Notes under the pieces: generated by a model
Told to the model about the DNA's origin: nothing
The model's input: the letters and a program-made list of their open reading frames with translations, nothing else
Databases searched by the model: none
Shown here: in pieces, positions 8,992 to 18,111 of the stretch
Layout: each line of letters begins with the position of its first letter
Numbering within the stretch: position 1 is the stretch's first letter
Assembly (NCBI RefSeq): GCF_001426245.1
Contig: NZ_LMCM01000001.1
Span: 746,625-810,624, forward strand
DNA: 64,000 bases
Origin: Phycicoccus sp. Root101
GTDB taxonomy: Bacteria > Actinomycetota > Actinomycetes > Actinomycetales > Dermatophilaceae
Reading direction: 5' to 3'
Position numbers and translations under genes: made by a program

Positions 8992-9924
8992 ATGAGCAGT
9001 GAGCGCAGCGCTTGGGGTTTCGGACTGGCCACCACGACCGTCGACGGCGTGGTCCTCGACACCTGGTACCCCGAGCCGGCGCTCGGCGCACGCCCTGCCG
9101 GTGCGAGCGTCCCCGAGGAGCTGCGCGCCCTCGCCGGCGCCGACGAGCTCCGTCGGGTGCGACGCACCGTGGTGGACGTACAGGTCGACCTCGACGCGGC
9201 GCCGGCCGACCCCTCCGACGCGTACCTGCGCCTGCACCTGCTCTCGCACTGCCTGGTCGAGCCCAACAGCATCAACCTCGACGGCATCTTCGGGGTCCTC
9301 GCCAACGTCGTCTGGACGACCCAGGGCCCGTGCGCGGTCGACGGTTTCGAGATGACGCGCGCCCGGCTGCGCCTGCGCGGGACGGTCAACGTGCTGGGCA
9401 TCGACAAGTTCCCCCGGATGGTCGACTACGTCGTCCCCACGGGCGTCCGCATCGCCGACGCCGACCGGGTTCGCCTGGGCGCGCACCTGGCGCCGGGCAC
9501 CACGGTGATGCACGAGGGGTTCGTCAACTACAACGCCGGGACGCTCGGCAGCTCGATGGTCGAGGGCCGGATCTCCCAGGGTGTCGTCGTGGGCGACGGG
9601 TCCGACATCGGTGGCGGCGCCTCGACGATGGGCACCCTGTCGGGGGGCGGCACCGAGCGCGTGCGCGTCGGTGAGCGCTGCCTCCTCGGCGCCGAGGCCG
9701 GTCTCGGGATCGCCCTGGGTGACGACTGCGTGGTGGAGGCGGGCCTCTACCTCACGGCGGGTACCAAGGTCACCCTCGCGGACGGGCGGGTCGTCAAGGC
9801 CCGCGAGCTGTCCGGTCACGACAACCTCCTGTTCATCCGCAACTCGGTGACCGGCACCGTCGAGGCCAAGGCACGGGACGGGCACGGCATCGTGCTCAAC
9901 TCCGCGCTGCACGCCAACGACTAG
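8992..9924 (+). CDS. dapD: 2,3,4,5-tetrahydropyridine-2,6-dicarboxylate N-succinyltransferase
   Basis: A 310-residue enzyme of the actinobacterial DapD class, close in length to the mycobacterial protein. It transfers succinyl from succinyl-CoA to tetrahydrodipicolinate. The middle and C-terminal parts show left-handed beta-helix hexapeptides, with the active-site block [14 protein letters not shown] (173-186) and MVEGRISQG (189-197). No Shine-Dalgarno precedes the ATG, matching the leaderless promoter. It shares its promoter region with dapE and is followed 2 nt later by a secreted-protein gene. Confidence 0.94.
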   Translation: MSSERSAWGFGLATTTVDGVVLDTWYPEPALGARPAGASVPEELRALAGADELRRVRRTVVDVQVDLDAAPADPSDAYLRLHLLSHCLVEPNSINLDGIFGVLANVVWTTQGPCAVDGFEMTRARLRLRGTVNVLGIDKFPRMVDYVVPTGVRIADADRVRLGAHLAPGTTVMHEGFVNYNAGTLGSSMVEGRISQGVVVGDGSDIGGGASTMGTLSGGGTERVRVGERCLLGAEAGLGIALGDDCVVEAGLYLTAGTKVTLADGRVVKARELSGHDNLLFIRNSVTGTVEAKARDGHGIVLNSALHAND

Positions 9925-9926
9925 CC

Positions 9927-10814
9927 GTGCCCAGCACCAAGCGGGGCACCGTCCTCTCCGAGCACAGGCCCCCGTCGCGGACCCGGCGCCTCGTCACCCG
10001 GGTCGTGCTGCTGCTGTTCGTCGCGGGACTCGTGGGTGCCGGCTGGATCGGGCTGCGCGGCACCCTGCACAACCTGGGCGGCCCCCGGTGCCAGGCCACC
10101 GCGCTGGGCACCAGCGTGGACTTCGACCCCAGCCAGACCGCATACGCCGCAACGATCGTGGCCATCGCGGAGAAGCGCGGCCTGCCCGCCCGGGCCGGCA
10201 CGATCGCCATCGCCACGGCGATCCAGGAGTCCAAGCTGCGCAACCTGACCTACGGCGACCGGGACTCGGTCGGGCTGTTCCAGCAGCGGCCGAGCCAGGG
10301 GTGGGGCACGGAGAAGCAGATCCTCGACCCGGTCTACGCCACGAACAAGTTCTACGACGCGCTCGTCAAGGTCGACGGGTACGAGCAGATGCGCATCACC
10401 GAGATCGCCCAGAAGGTGCAGCGCTCGGCCTACCCCGAGGCGTACGCCGACCACGAGCAGGAGGGCCGCCTCATGGCCTCGACGCTCAGCGGCCACTCCC
10501 CCGGCGGCCTCGGCTGCCGCCTCGACGACTCCACGGGTGGCCGGCCCGCCGACCTGAGGGCCGCGTTGTCGAAGGAGCTCGGGGTGAAGGGCTCGGTCAA
10601 GGGCAGCGTCCTCACCGTCAAGGCGGGCTCCGAGCGGCAGGCGTGGAGCACGGGGTCGTTCGCGGTCGCCAAGGCGGCGCAGTACGGCGCCACGAAGGTC
10701 CGGGTCGGCTCGAAGGAGTGGACCCGCACCCGCGACACCGACGGCTGGACGTGGAAGTCGGTCAAGGGCGGCGCCGGCACCACCGTGACCGTCACCTTCC
10801 CGACCACCAGCTAA
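9927..10814 (+). CDS. Membrane-anchored exported protein with lysozyme-like (SLT-type) domain
   Basis: A 295-residue protein with a basic N-terminus and one transmembrane helix (about 22-44), then an extracytoplasmic domain. AIATAIQESKLRN (94-106) followed by SVGLFQQRPSQGWG (114-127) matches the catalytic-glutamate and GLFQ blocks of lytic transglycosylase-like folds, with E101 as candidate acid. The C-terminal 90 residues look like a separate beta-rich module. GTG start 2 nt after dapD suggests co-transcription with a peptidoglycan-precursor gene. Enzymatic activity is inferred from motif only. Confidence 0.7.
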   Translation: MPSTKRGTVLSEHRPPSRTRRLVTRVVLLLFVAGLVGAGWIGLRGTLHNLGGPRCQATALGTSVDFDPSQTAYAATIVAIAEKRGLPARAGTIAIATAIQESKLRNLTYGDRDSVGLFQQRPSQGWGTEKQILDPVYATNKFYDALVKVDGYEQMRITEIAQKVQRSAYPEAYADHEQEGRLMASTLSGHSPGGLGCRLDDSTGGRPADLRAALSKELGVKGSVKGSVLTVKAGSERQAWSTGSFAVAKAAQYGATKVRVGSKEWTRTRDTDGWTWKSVKGGAGTTVTVTFPTTS

Positions 10815-10865
10815 CCGTCCGCCGGCGCCCGCACCTGCCCACTCCTGCGCGTCCGCCGGCGTTGA

Positions 10866-10916
10866 GTGAGTGGGAAGTGTCGGTATGCCGTGCGGATGCC
10901 GACACTTCCTGCTCAC
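10866..10916. repeat. Palindromic element A upstream of the DUF559 nuclease gene
   Basis: Two-tier hairpin: outer stem GTGAG (10866-10870) with CTCAC (10912-10916), 2-nt internal loops, inner arms 10873-10886 and 10896-10909 matching at 13 of 14 positions, loop 10887-10895. The inner arm contains TGTCGGTATGCC. It shares architecture and core bases with element B on the other side of the nuclease gene. Confidence 0.7.
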
Positions 10917-10966
10917 CGAGTGGGGCTGTGGATGACGGGCGTCCGGCTCCGCCGCACTTCGCCACG

Positions 10967-11875
10967 ATGGGTGTCGTGTCCCGCCCACCGTCACCCCTCC
11001 CGTCGCCGCTGAGCGGATCTGCGTTCCGTGTGGCCGACGCGCGCGGGCTCGGGGTGTCGGAGCAGCGGCTCCGACGGCCGGACCTGCGCCGACCGACTCG
11101 AGGCGTGCGAAGCCTGCGCGACGCGGTCGACGCCGACGACCACGCGCGTCAGGTCGCGCTCGTCCTGCCCGAGCCCTGGGCCTTCTCCCACCTGACCGCA
11201 GCCCGGTTGTACCGCCTTCCACTGCCCCGGCCCTGGACGCCCGACGAACCGTTGCACGTGATCCGCCCGACGGGTGCGGCACAGGTCCGACGAGCAGGCG
11301 TCGTCGGCTTCCGCGGGCTCGAGCGTCGCAACCTCCGTGACCTGCGCGGCCACCGCGTGACGACGGAAGCATGGACCTGGGCGGACCTGGCTTCGCTGGA
11401 CGGCATGTCGCTCACGGACCTCGTCATCGCCGGAGATGCTTTCGTGGCCAGGGTCCCGTCCCTCCTCCCGGAGTTGCATGCCCTCGTCGCCGGACGGTCC
11501 GTCCGCCGCGGAGTGCGCACGCTCCGCCAGGCGGCGGGACTGATTCGTGTGGGTTCCGGCTCGCCGATGGAGACGCGCGCGCGACTGATCTTCGCCGAGG
11601 CTGATCTGGTCGAGCCGGAGCTCAACGCCGTGATCAGCGGGGAGGACGGGCAGTTCATCGCCAGGGCCGACTTCGCCTGGCGGGTGGCGAAGGTCGTGGT
11701 CGAGTACGAAGGCGACCAGCACCGGACCGACCGGCGCCAGTGGCAGGGCGACATCGCGCGGACCCGTCTGCTCGAGGCACTGGGGTGGCGGGTCATCCGC
11801 ATCACCGCCGCCGACCTGCACGACGCCCGACTCCGCCGAGAGCTCCTCACTCTGCTGCGGTCGCTCGTCGGCTGA
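10967..11875 (+). CDS. DUF559 (very-short-patch-repair-like) endonuclease-domain protein
   Basis: A 302-residue protein. The C-terminal 100 residues hold a PD-(D/E)xK nuclease fold of the DUF559/Vsr-like group: SPMETRARL with E202, ADFAW with D235, VVVEYEGDQH with E247 and H252, then TRLLEALGWRVIRIT. The N-terminal half resembles the AbiEi-like winged-helix region often found in such actinobacterial proteins. The cellular role of the family is not established; it is usually scattered through genomes. This copy is flanked by two related palindromes (10866-10916 and 11893-11943). Confidence 0.8.
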   Translation: MGVVSRPPSPLPSPLSGSAFRVADARGLGVSEQRLRRPDLRRPTRGVRSLRDAVDADDHARQVALVLPEPWAFSHLTAARLYRLPLPRPWTPDEPLHVIRPTGAAQVRRAGVVGFRGLERRNLRDLRGHRVTTEAWTWADLASLDGMSLTDLVIAGDAFVARVPSLLPELHALVAGRSVRRGVRTLRQAAGLIRVGSGSPMETRARLIFAEADLVEPELNAVISGEDGQFIARADFAWRVAKVVVEYEGDQHRTDRRQWQGDIARTRLLEALGWRVIRITAADLHDARLRRELLTLLRSLVG

Positions 11876-11892
11876 ACTGGTGCGCCCCCTGA

Positions 11893-11943
11893 GTGAGCAG
11901 CATCTGTCGGAACCAGTGCGCCATACCGACAGATCGCGCTCAC
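11893..11943. repeat. Palindromic element B downstream of the DUF559 nuclease gene
   Basis: Outer stem GTGAG (11893-11897) with CTCAC (11939-11943), 4-nt internal loops, inner perfect 9-bp arms ATCTGTCGG (11902-11910) and CCGACAGAT (11926-11934), 15-nt loop. On the minus strand the core reads TGTCGGTATGGCG, closely matching element A. Confidence 0.7.
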
Positions 11944-11975
11944 TGAACGCACGTGCCCCCGGCAGAGCAAGGACT

Positions 11976-12025
11976 GGTATGGCGCGAGGCCCGGTTCCGT
12001 GGGGAACCGGGCCTCGCGCCGTACC
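11976..12025. terminator. Very strong hairpin terminator downstream of gltA
   Basis: Perfect 18-bp arms 11981-11998 and 12003-12020 with a GTGG loop, extended by GGTAT/GTACC with one wobble. It lies 16-21 bp past the gltA stop and also faces the end of the nuclease region, so it may work in both directions. Confidence 0.85.
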
Positions 12026-12040
12026 TGATGGCGGGGTGGG

Positions 12041-13339
<1,299 letters not shown>

Positions 13340-13443
13340 GCGTAACCATCCTCAAATGTCCCGGGGCGGGCACCCTTCACACGGCGTGCCTCGCGCACGC
13401 TCGACGCTACCCCAACCCACCGCACGGGCGGAAAACGGGCACC

Positions 13444-14565
13444 TCAGGCGAGGAGCCTGCCGACCGCGGCGTCGATGCGCTCGTCGGTCGCGGTCAGGGC
13501 GATCCGCACGTGCTCGCGCCCGGCGTGACCGTAGAAGGTGCCCGGTGCCACCAGGATCCCGCGCGAGGCCAGGGCGTCGACCGTCTGCCAGGCGTCCTCG
13601 CCCCGCGTCGCCCAGAGGTACAGGCCCGCGTCGGAGTGGTCCACGCGGAGGCCGAATGCCTCGACAGCTTCGCGCAGGGCGGCACGCCGCGCGCCATACC
13701 TGGCCTTCTGCTCGGCCACGTGGGTGTCGTCACCGAGCGCGGCCGTGAGGGCGGCCTGCACCGGCCACGGCACGATCATGCCGGCGTGCTTGCGGACCTC
13801 GAGCAGCTGACGAACGAGGGTCACGTCCCCCGCGACGAATGCGGCGCGGTACCCGGCGAGGTTGGACTGCTTGCTCAGCGAGTAGACGGCGAGCAGGCCC
13901 TCGTGGCTGCCGCCGCAGACCCGTGGGTCGAGGATGCTCGGGGTGGTCGGCTCGGTCGAGTCGCTGCGCCAGTCCAGCTCGGCGTAGCACTCGTCCGAGG
14001 CGACGACCACGCCGTGCTGGCGGGCCCAGGCCACGACCTTGGCGAGGTGGTCGATGCCGAGGACGCGACCGGTGGGGTTGCTGGGGGTGTTGAGCCACAA
14101 CAGCTTCGGTGTCGTGGCGGCCGTCAGCGGCCCGAGCGCGTTGAGCCCGTCGACGACCTGGGGGGTCGCCCCGGCGAGGCGGGCGCCGACGTCGTAGGTC
14201 GGGTAGGCGATGCCGGGGAACCCCACGACGTCACCCGCGCCCAGGCCGAGCAGGGTCGGCAGCCACGCGACCAGCTCCTTGGACCCGACGGTCGGCAGGA
14301 CACCGTCGGGGTCGAGGTCCGGGACCCCCCGGCGACGGGCGAACCACGTGGCGACCGCTTCACGCAGGGCCGGGGTGCCGTAGGTCTGCGGGTAGCCGGG
14401 AGCGTCGGCGGCAGCACGCAGCGCCTCCTGCACGACACCCGGCGTGGGGTCGACGGGGGTGCCCACCGACAGGTCGACGATCCCGCCCGGGACAGCGGAA
14501 CTCGCCCGCTCCTTGTACGGAGCGAGCGAGTCCCAGGGAAAGTCGGGGAGCGAGCGGATGCTCAC
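13444..14565 (-). CDS. dapC: N-succinyldiaminopimelate aminotransferase
   Basis: A 373-residue fold-type I PLP aminotransferase of the lysine/DAP pathway, acting between DapD and DapE. Visible motifs: NTPSNPTGR (159-167), ASDECYAE (189-196) and the PLP lysine K232 in SLSKQSNLAGYR. The GTG start overlaps the stop of fdxA (GTGA), the fdxA-dapC order conserved in many actinobacteria. With dapE and dapD 5-6 kb away this supports the specific dapC assignment over a generic aminotransferase. Confidence 0.92.
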   Translation of the reverse strand: MSIRSLPDFPWDSLAPYKERASSAVPGGIVDLSVGTPVDPTPGVVQEALRAAADAPGYPQTYGTPALREAVATWFARRRGVPDLDPDGVLPTVGSKELVAWLPTLLGLGAGDVVGFPGIAYPTYDVGARLAGATPQVVDGLNALGPLTAATTPKLLWLNTPSNPTGRVLGIDHLAKVVAWARQHGVVVASDECYAELDWRSDSTEPTTPSILDPRVCGGSHEGLLAVYSLSKQSNLAGYRAAFVAGDVTLVRQLLEVRKHAGMIVPWPVQAALTAALGDDTHVAEQKARYGARRAALREAVEAFGLRVDHSDAGLYLWATRGEDAWQTVDALASRGILVAPGTFYGHAGREHVRIALTATDERIDAAVGRLLA

Positions 14566-14888
14566 TCGTCGTGCTCCTGCGGGGGCAGGTCGGCGATGAT
14601 CGGGTGGTCCTTGTTGATGATGCCGAGCTTGGCGGCACCGCCGGGGCTGCCGAGGTCGTCGAAGAACTCGACGTTCGCCTTGTAGTACTCGGCCCACTGC
14701 TCGGGCACGTCGTCCTCGTAGTAGATCGCCTCGACGGGGCACACCGGCTCGCAGGCGCCGCAGTCGACGCACTCGTCCGGGTGGATGTAGAGGGACCGCT
14801 CACCTTCGTAGATGCAGTCGACCGGGCATTCCTCGATGCAGGCCTTGTCCTTGAGGTCAACGCAAGGCTGGGCGATCACGTACGTCAT
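14562..14888 (-). CDS. fdxA: 7Fe ferredoxin
   Basis: A 108-residue ferredoxin with cysteines at 9, 17, 21, 25, 40, 43, 46 and 50 in the pattern of the [3Fe-4S][4Fe-4S] FdxA type (PVDCIYEGE and DCGACEPVCP). The acidic C-terminal extension is typical. It carries electrons in the cytosol for partners that cannot be named from context. The ATG lies 7 nt after a TAGTAT box, so the message is probably leaderless; dapC is translationally coupled downstream. Confidence 0.95.
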   Translation of the reverse strand: MTYVIAQPCVDLKDKACIEECPVDCIYEGERSLYIHPDECVDCGACEPVCPVEAIYYEDDVPEQWAEYYKANVEFFDDLGSPGGAAKLGIINKDHPIIADLPPQEHDE

Positions 14889-14895
14889 GGCGGAC

Positions 14896-14902
14896 ATACT
14901 AT
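14896..14902. promoter_or_regulatory. Overlapping divergent -10 boxes of fdxA and the acetyltransferase gene
   Basis: A near-palindrome CATACTATG contains TAGTAT on the minus strand (14901-14896), 7 nt before the fdxA ATG, and TACTAT on the plus strand (14897-14902), 7 nt before a GTG. Five bases are shared, so only one polymerase could open the site at a time. Confidence 0.65.
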
Positions 14903-14909
14903 GCGGCCT

Positions 14910-15989
14910 GTGCCAGCAGACGTGCGGAGGATCCCCCTCGGGTCCCGAGTGGTGGTCAGGTGGCGCCTCGACGCCCCCGACGAGGCCACCGGGGCGACCC
15001 TGACCGACAGCGTGGGAACCCTTGCGGAGCGCGACGCGCAGCACGTGGTCGTCGAGACCTCGCGCGGCCCCGTCACCATCGCGCTGGCGCGGGTGACCAC
15101 CGCCAAGGAGGTCCCCCCGAAGCCGTCGCGCCGCGGCGCACCCCACCTGGCCCTGACCATCGAGGACCTCCAGCGCGTCATGGTGCCGGCCTGGGGCGCG
15201 GTCGAGCGCGGCGCCCTCGGTGACTGGCAGCTGCGCGCCTCGGCGGGGTACACCCAGCGCGGCAACTCGGTCGTCCCGGTGGGAAGCCCCGGGAGGCCCC
15301 TCGCCGCCGCGGTCGAGGAGGTGGAGCACTGGTATGCCGGGCGAGGTCTCCCAGCGAAGTTCGCCCTCGCGGGACCTCAGGGGTTCGAGCCCGCCGATGA
15401 CTCGCTGGGGGCGGTGCTCCTGGCCCGTGGCTACACCGTCGGCAGCCGCACGCTGAACCTCACTGCCGCCCGGGAGACCATCGCCGCTGCCGACCCCGGC
15501 GGACCGGCGGTCACGATCGCGGACGACCTGTCCCCTTCGTGGCTGGAGGCCTACCACCGCACCCGGGCCACGGTGCCGGGCGCCACGGAGGCGGTCCTGG
15601 GCGGCAGCCCGCGCGTGCTGTTCGGCAGCATCACCCCCGGTGGCGGGCTCTCCCAGCAGTTGGGGCTCAGGGCTGGCGATGCGGCCGGTACCGCACCGAT
15701 CGCCTTGGCACGACTGGGGATCGGCGCCGGGTGGGGCGGCCTGGGTGCGGTCTGGACCGACCCGGCATACCGGGGGCGTGGGCTGGCCGCGCACCTCACC
15801 GCGCGCCTCGCCGTCGCGCTCCGCGAGGAGGGCGTCTCGCTGCTCCACCTGCAGGTGGAGCACGACAACGAGACGGCAATCCGCCTGTACCGACGGCTGG
15901 GGTTCGTCGTGCACTCGTCCTACGCGTACCTCACGTCGCCGCAAACCGGTGGCGCACGGCAAGGGTCGGCGGGAAGAGTGGCGCCATGA
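14910..15989 (+). CDS. GNAT family N-acetyltransferase with N-terminal barrel-like domain
   Basis: A 359-residue protein. The first 75 residues (PLGSRVVVRWRLD, then VVVETSRGPVTIALARVTT) look like a small beta-barrel; the C-terminal half is a GNAT fold with the acetyl-CoA loop YRGRGLAAHL and the terminal LQVEHDNETAIRLYRRLGF block. I chose GTG 14910 because a TACTAT box lies exactly 7 nt upstream; an ATG at 14901 is in frame but falls inside that box. Acetyl acceptor unknown. The stop overlaps the next ATG (ATGA). Confidence 0.82.
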   Translation: MPADVRRIPLGSRVVVRWRLDAPDEATGATLTDSVGTLAERDAQHVVVETSRGPVTIALARVTTAKEVPPKPSRRGAPHLALTIEDLQRVMVPAWGAVERGALGDWQLRASAGYTQRGNSVVPVGSPGRPLAAAVEEVEHWYAGRGLPAKFALAGPQGFEPADDSLGAVLLARGYTVGSRTLNLTAARETIAAADPGGPAVTIADDLSPSWLEAYHRTRATVPGATEAVLGGSPRVLFGSITPGGGLSQQLGLRAGDAAGTAPIALARLGIGAGWGGLGAVWTDPAYRGRGLAAHLTARLAVALREEGVSLLHLQVEHDNETAIRLYRRLGFVVHSSYAYLTSPQTGGARQGSAGRVAP

Positions 15990-16399
15990 CGTCACGCATC
16001 TCGCACACCACGTTGGACTCCCGCGACGCCCACGCCCAGTCGGTCTGGTGGGCCTGGGTCCTCGGCTTCGGCGAGGACCCGCAGGACCCCAACCTGCCGG
16101 GGCACGAGGAGTGCATGATCTTCTCGCCCGACGGGCGTCAGCGGGTGCTGTTCATCGAGGTGCCCGAGGCGAAGACGGTCAAGAACCGCATCCACTTCGA
16201 CCTCTGGCCCACCGACCGGACGATGGACGAAGAGGTCGAGCGCCTGCTCGGCGCCGGGGCCACGATGGTCCACGACCTGCGGGACCACCGTGGCCCGGGC
16301 ACCGGCTGGGCGACGCTCGCCGACCCGGAGGGCAACGAGTTCTGCGTGCTGCGCAGCGAGTCCGAGCGACCGGACCCCTACGCCCACCTGGTGCGGTAG
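15986..16399 (+). CDS. VOC superfamily (glyoxalase-like) protein
   Basis: A 137-residue single-module pair of beta-alpha-beta-beta-beta units. The pattern of DSRDAHAQSVWWAWVLGF near the start, NRIHFDLWPTD in the middle and LADPEGNEFCVL near the end is typical of the Glyoxalase_6 group, metal-dependent or ligand-binding proteins. Coupled to the acetyltransferase by an ATGA overlap. No substrate can be deduced. Confidence 0.82.
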   Translation: MTSRISHTTLDSRDAHAQSVWWAWVLGFGEDPQDPNLPGHEECMIFSPDGRQRVLFIEVPEAKTVKNRIHFDLWPTDRTMDEEVERLLGAGATMVHDLRDHRGPGTGWATLADPEGNEFCVLRSESERPDPYAHLVR

Positions 16400-16411
16400 G
16401 GCACCCAGCCG

Positions 16412-17690
16412 TCAGGCTGCGGCGACCGTGGCGTCGGGGACGAGCGTGCCACCGGTCCGGACCACCTTGGGCTTGCCCGCCCAGTTGCCACCCATACCCA
16501 TGACGCGGGAGACGTAGGCGGCGCCACCGGACACGGCGACGACCGGCACCGACTCCGGCGTGGCCGTGGCGCGGTTGGTCCACGTGTTCGTGATCAGTGC
16601 GGTGCCGCCCTGGACCATGATCAGCGCGGTGTCCTTCTGGTCCTTGAAGTCGGTGGGGCGGGCCATGCCGAAGTTGAGCTTGGTGTTCGTCAGCGAGACG
16701 CCGCCGCCCTTGACGACGATCAGGGCACCCATGGCGGGGTCGCCCGCGTTCTGGCCCTCGATGACGCAGTCACTGATGTCCAGGCCGCCCTGCTGGGAGG
16801 CCGGGCCCTCGACGAGGACCGCGCGGGAGCCACCGCGGGCCGTCAGGTAGAGGTGGCGCACCGCGGTCTTGGCCAGGTTGCTGAACCGCATGAGGTACTT
16901 GCCTCCGTTGGCGCCGGCCCAGCCGTAGTTCATGTCGCCGGCGACCCACAGGAAGTTGTCGGAGCCGCGCAGGGAGAACTGCGTGTCCTGCACCGCGACG
17001 CAGGTCCAGGAGCCCTTGGTGGTGACCAGCGTCATCGAGAACGGGTCGGCCGGGGTGCCCAGGACGTGCTTGAACCCGTAGAACGACAGACACCGCGACG
17101 CAGGTCCAGGAGCCCTTGGTGGTGACCAGCGTCATCGAGAACGGGTCGGCCGGGGTGCCCAGGACGTGCTTGAACCCGTAGAACGACAGGGTGTCGAAGG
17201 TGGCGGCGTAGCACGTCCCGGCACTGATCGGGTGGTGGTAGAACTGCGTCACGGCGTTCGAGGACTTGAACGTGATGCCGGCGACCATGACGTTGTACGT
17301 CGTGGCGGTTCCGACCAGCCACGACTTCGCGCCGTTGCCGCAGTTGAGCGTGACGGTGCACTGCGGGAGGCAGCCACTGGTTCCGGCGATCTCGGGGTTC
17401 TGCCAGCCGACGTTCGGGCCGAGGATCCGCAGGCCGGAGAACGTCGTTCGCGTCTGCGTGAACGTGTGGGCGCGGCCGGCGAGCCGGATGGCTCGACGGG
17501 GACTCGACGCCTTGGCGACCGCGAGGGCCTTGGTCAGCCTCTCGTCGTCGGTGCCGGTGAACGAGTCGAGCAGGATGTCGTCCTCGGCGACGGCGGCGGA
17601 GGCCGAGGAGGCTCCGACGACGGCCGCTCCGGAGGAGACGAGGGCTGCGGCACCGAGGTGCTTGAGGACGGTACGACGGGGGGTGGACAT
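16412..17690 (-). pseudogene. Tat-exported right-handed beta-helix-like protein, frameshifted by a 100-bp tandem duplication
   Basis: The N-terminal part begins with a twin-arginine signal (STPRRTVLKHLG, then SSASAA) preceded by a clean AAGGAG site, and continues in one frame to about 17090. The C-terminal part lies in another frame, ending at 16412. A 100-bp unit (16991-17090) repeats directly as 17091-17190 with one mismatch; 100 is not a multiple of three. Removing one copy restores an uninterrupted 392-codon frame. The mature protein has repeated short beta-strand turns like pectate-lyase-type beta-helices, so a secreted polysaccharide-binding or -degrading role is plausible but unproven. 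Either a recent pseudogene, a reversible switch or an assembly error. Confidence 0.8.
16991..17190. repeat. Tandem direct duplication, 100-bp period
   Basis: Copies 16991-17090 and 17091-17190 are identical except the last base (a versus g). The repeat lies inside the beta-helix gene and causes its frameshift. The near-identity indicates a recent event. Confidence 0.95.
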
Positions 17691-18111
17691 GCTTCTCCTT
17701 GCGCGCGGGGGGACGCTTGGGGGGACGCCCGACTCCCGCCGGAGCGGGCCTGAGGGGCGCCTGTCTGCCCCACGCAGGAGCGTGGGTCGCACGGAGCAGT
17801 GGTGCATCACGGCGGACGCGGTACCGGCAGGCCACCTCCCTGCAGGGGCGCTCCGGTCACTGTCTCCGGCTGCGTGGAACGGTTCCACGCGCAGACTCGA
17901 ACAGGGCGAAACCGTAGCCCGACAGCTCCGGGTCGCGAAATCGAGGACACACGCAAACGACACGAAAATGGGTTCATATCGGGACAGAACCACCCAGCTC
18001 GAACTGGCGGGTTCCCGACGATCCGGACCACCCGACACCGGGTGTGGCGCCCTCCCGACACGGCCCGACCCCTGTCCCCGGATCGGGACGTTTCGGCTGG
18101 TCAGCCGTGCG
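17691..18111. other. 421-bp intergenic region upstream of the beta-helix gene
   Basis: No gene is supported here. It contains a palindrome (17872-17890) and an AT-richer stretch around 17935-17990 that could hold the promoter of the beta-helix gene. Confidence 0.6.
17872..17890. promoter_or_regulatory. Perfect palindrome, operator-like
   Basis: Arms GCGTGGAAC and GTTCCACGC around a single central G, about 180 bp upstream of the beta-helix gene start. The TGGAAC...GTTCCA form resembles LacI-family sugar operators, but no LacI gene is in view. Confidence 0.45.
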
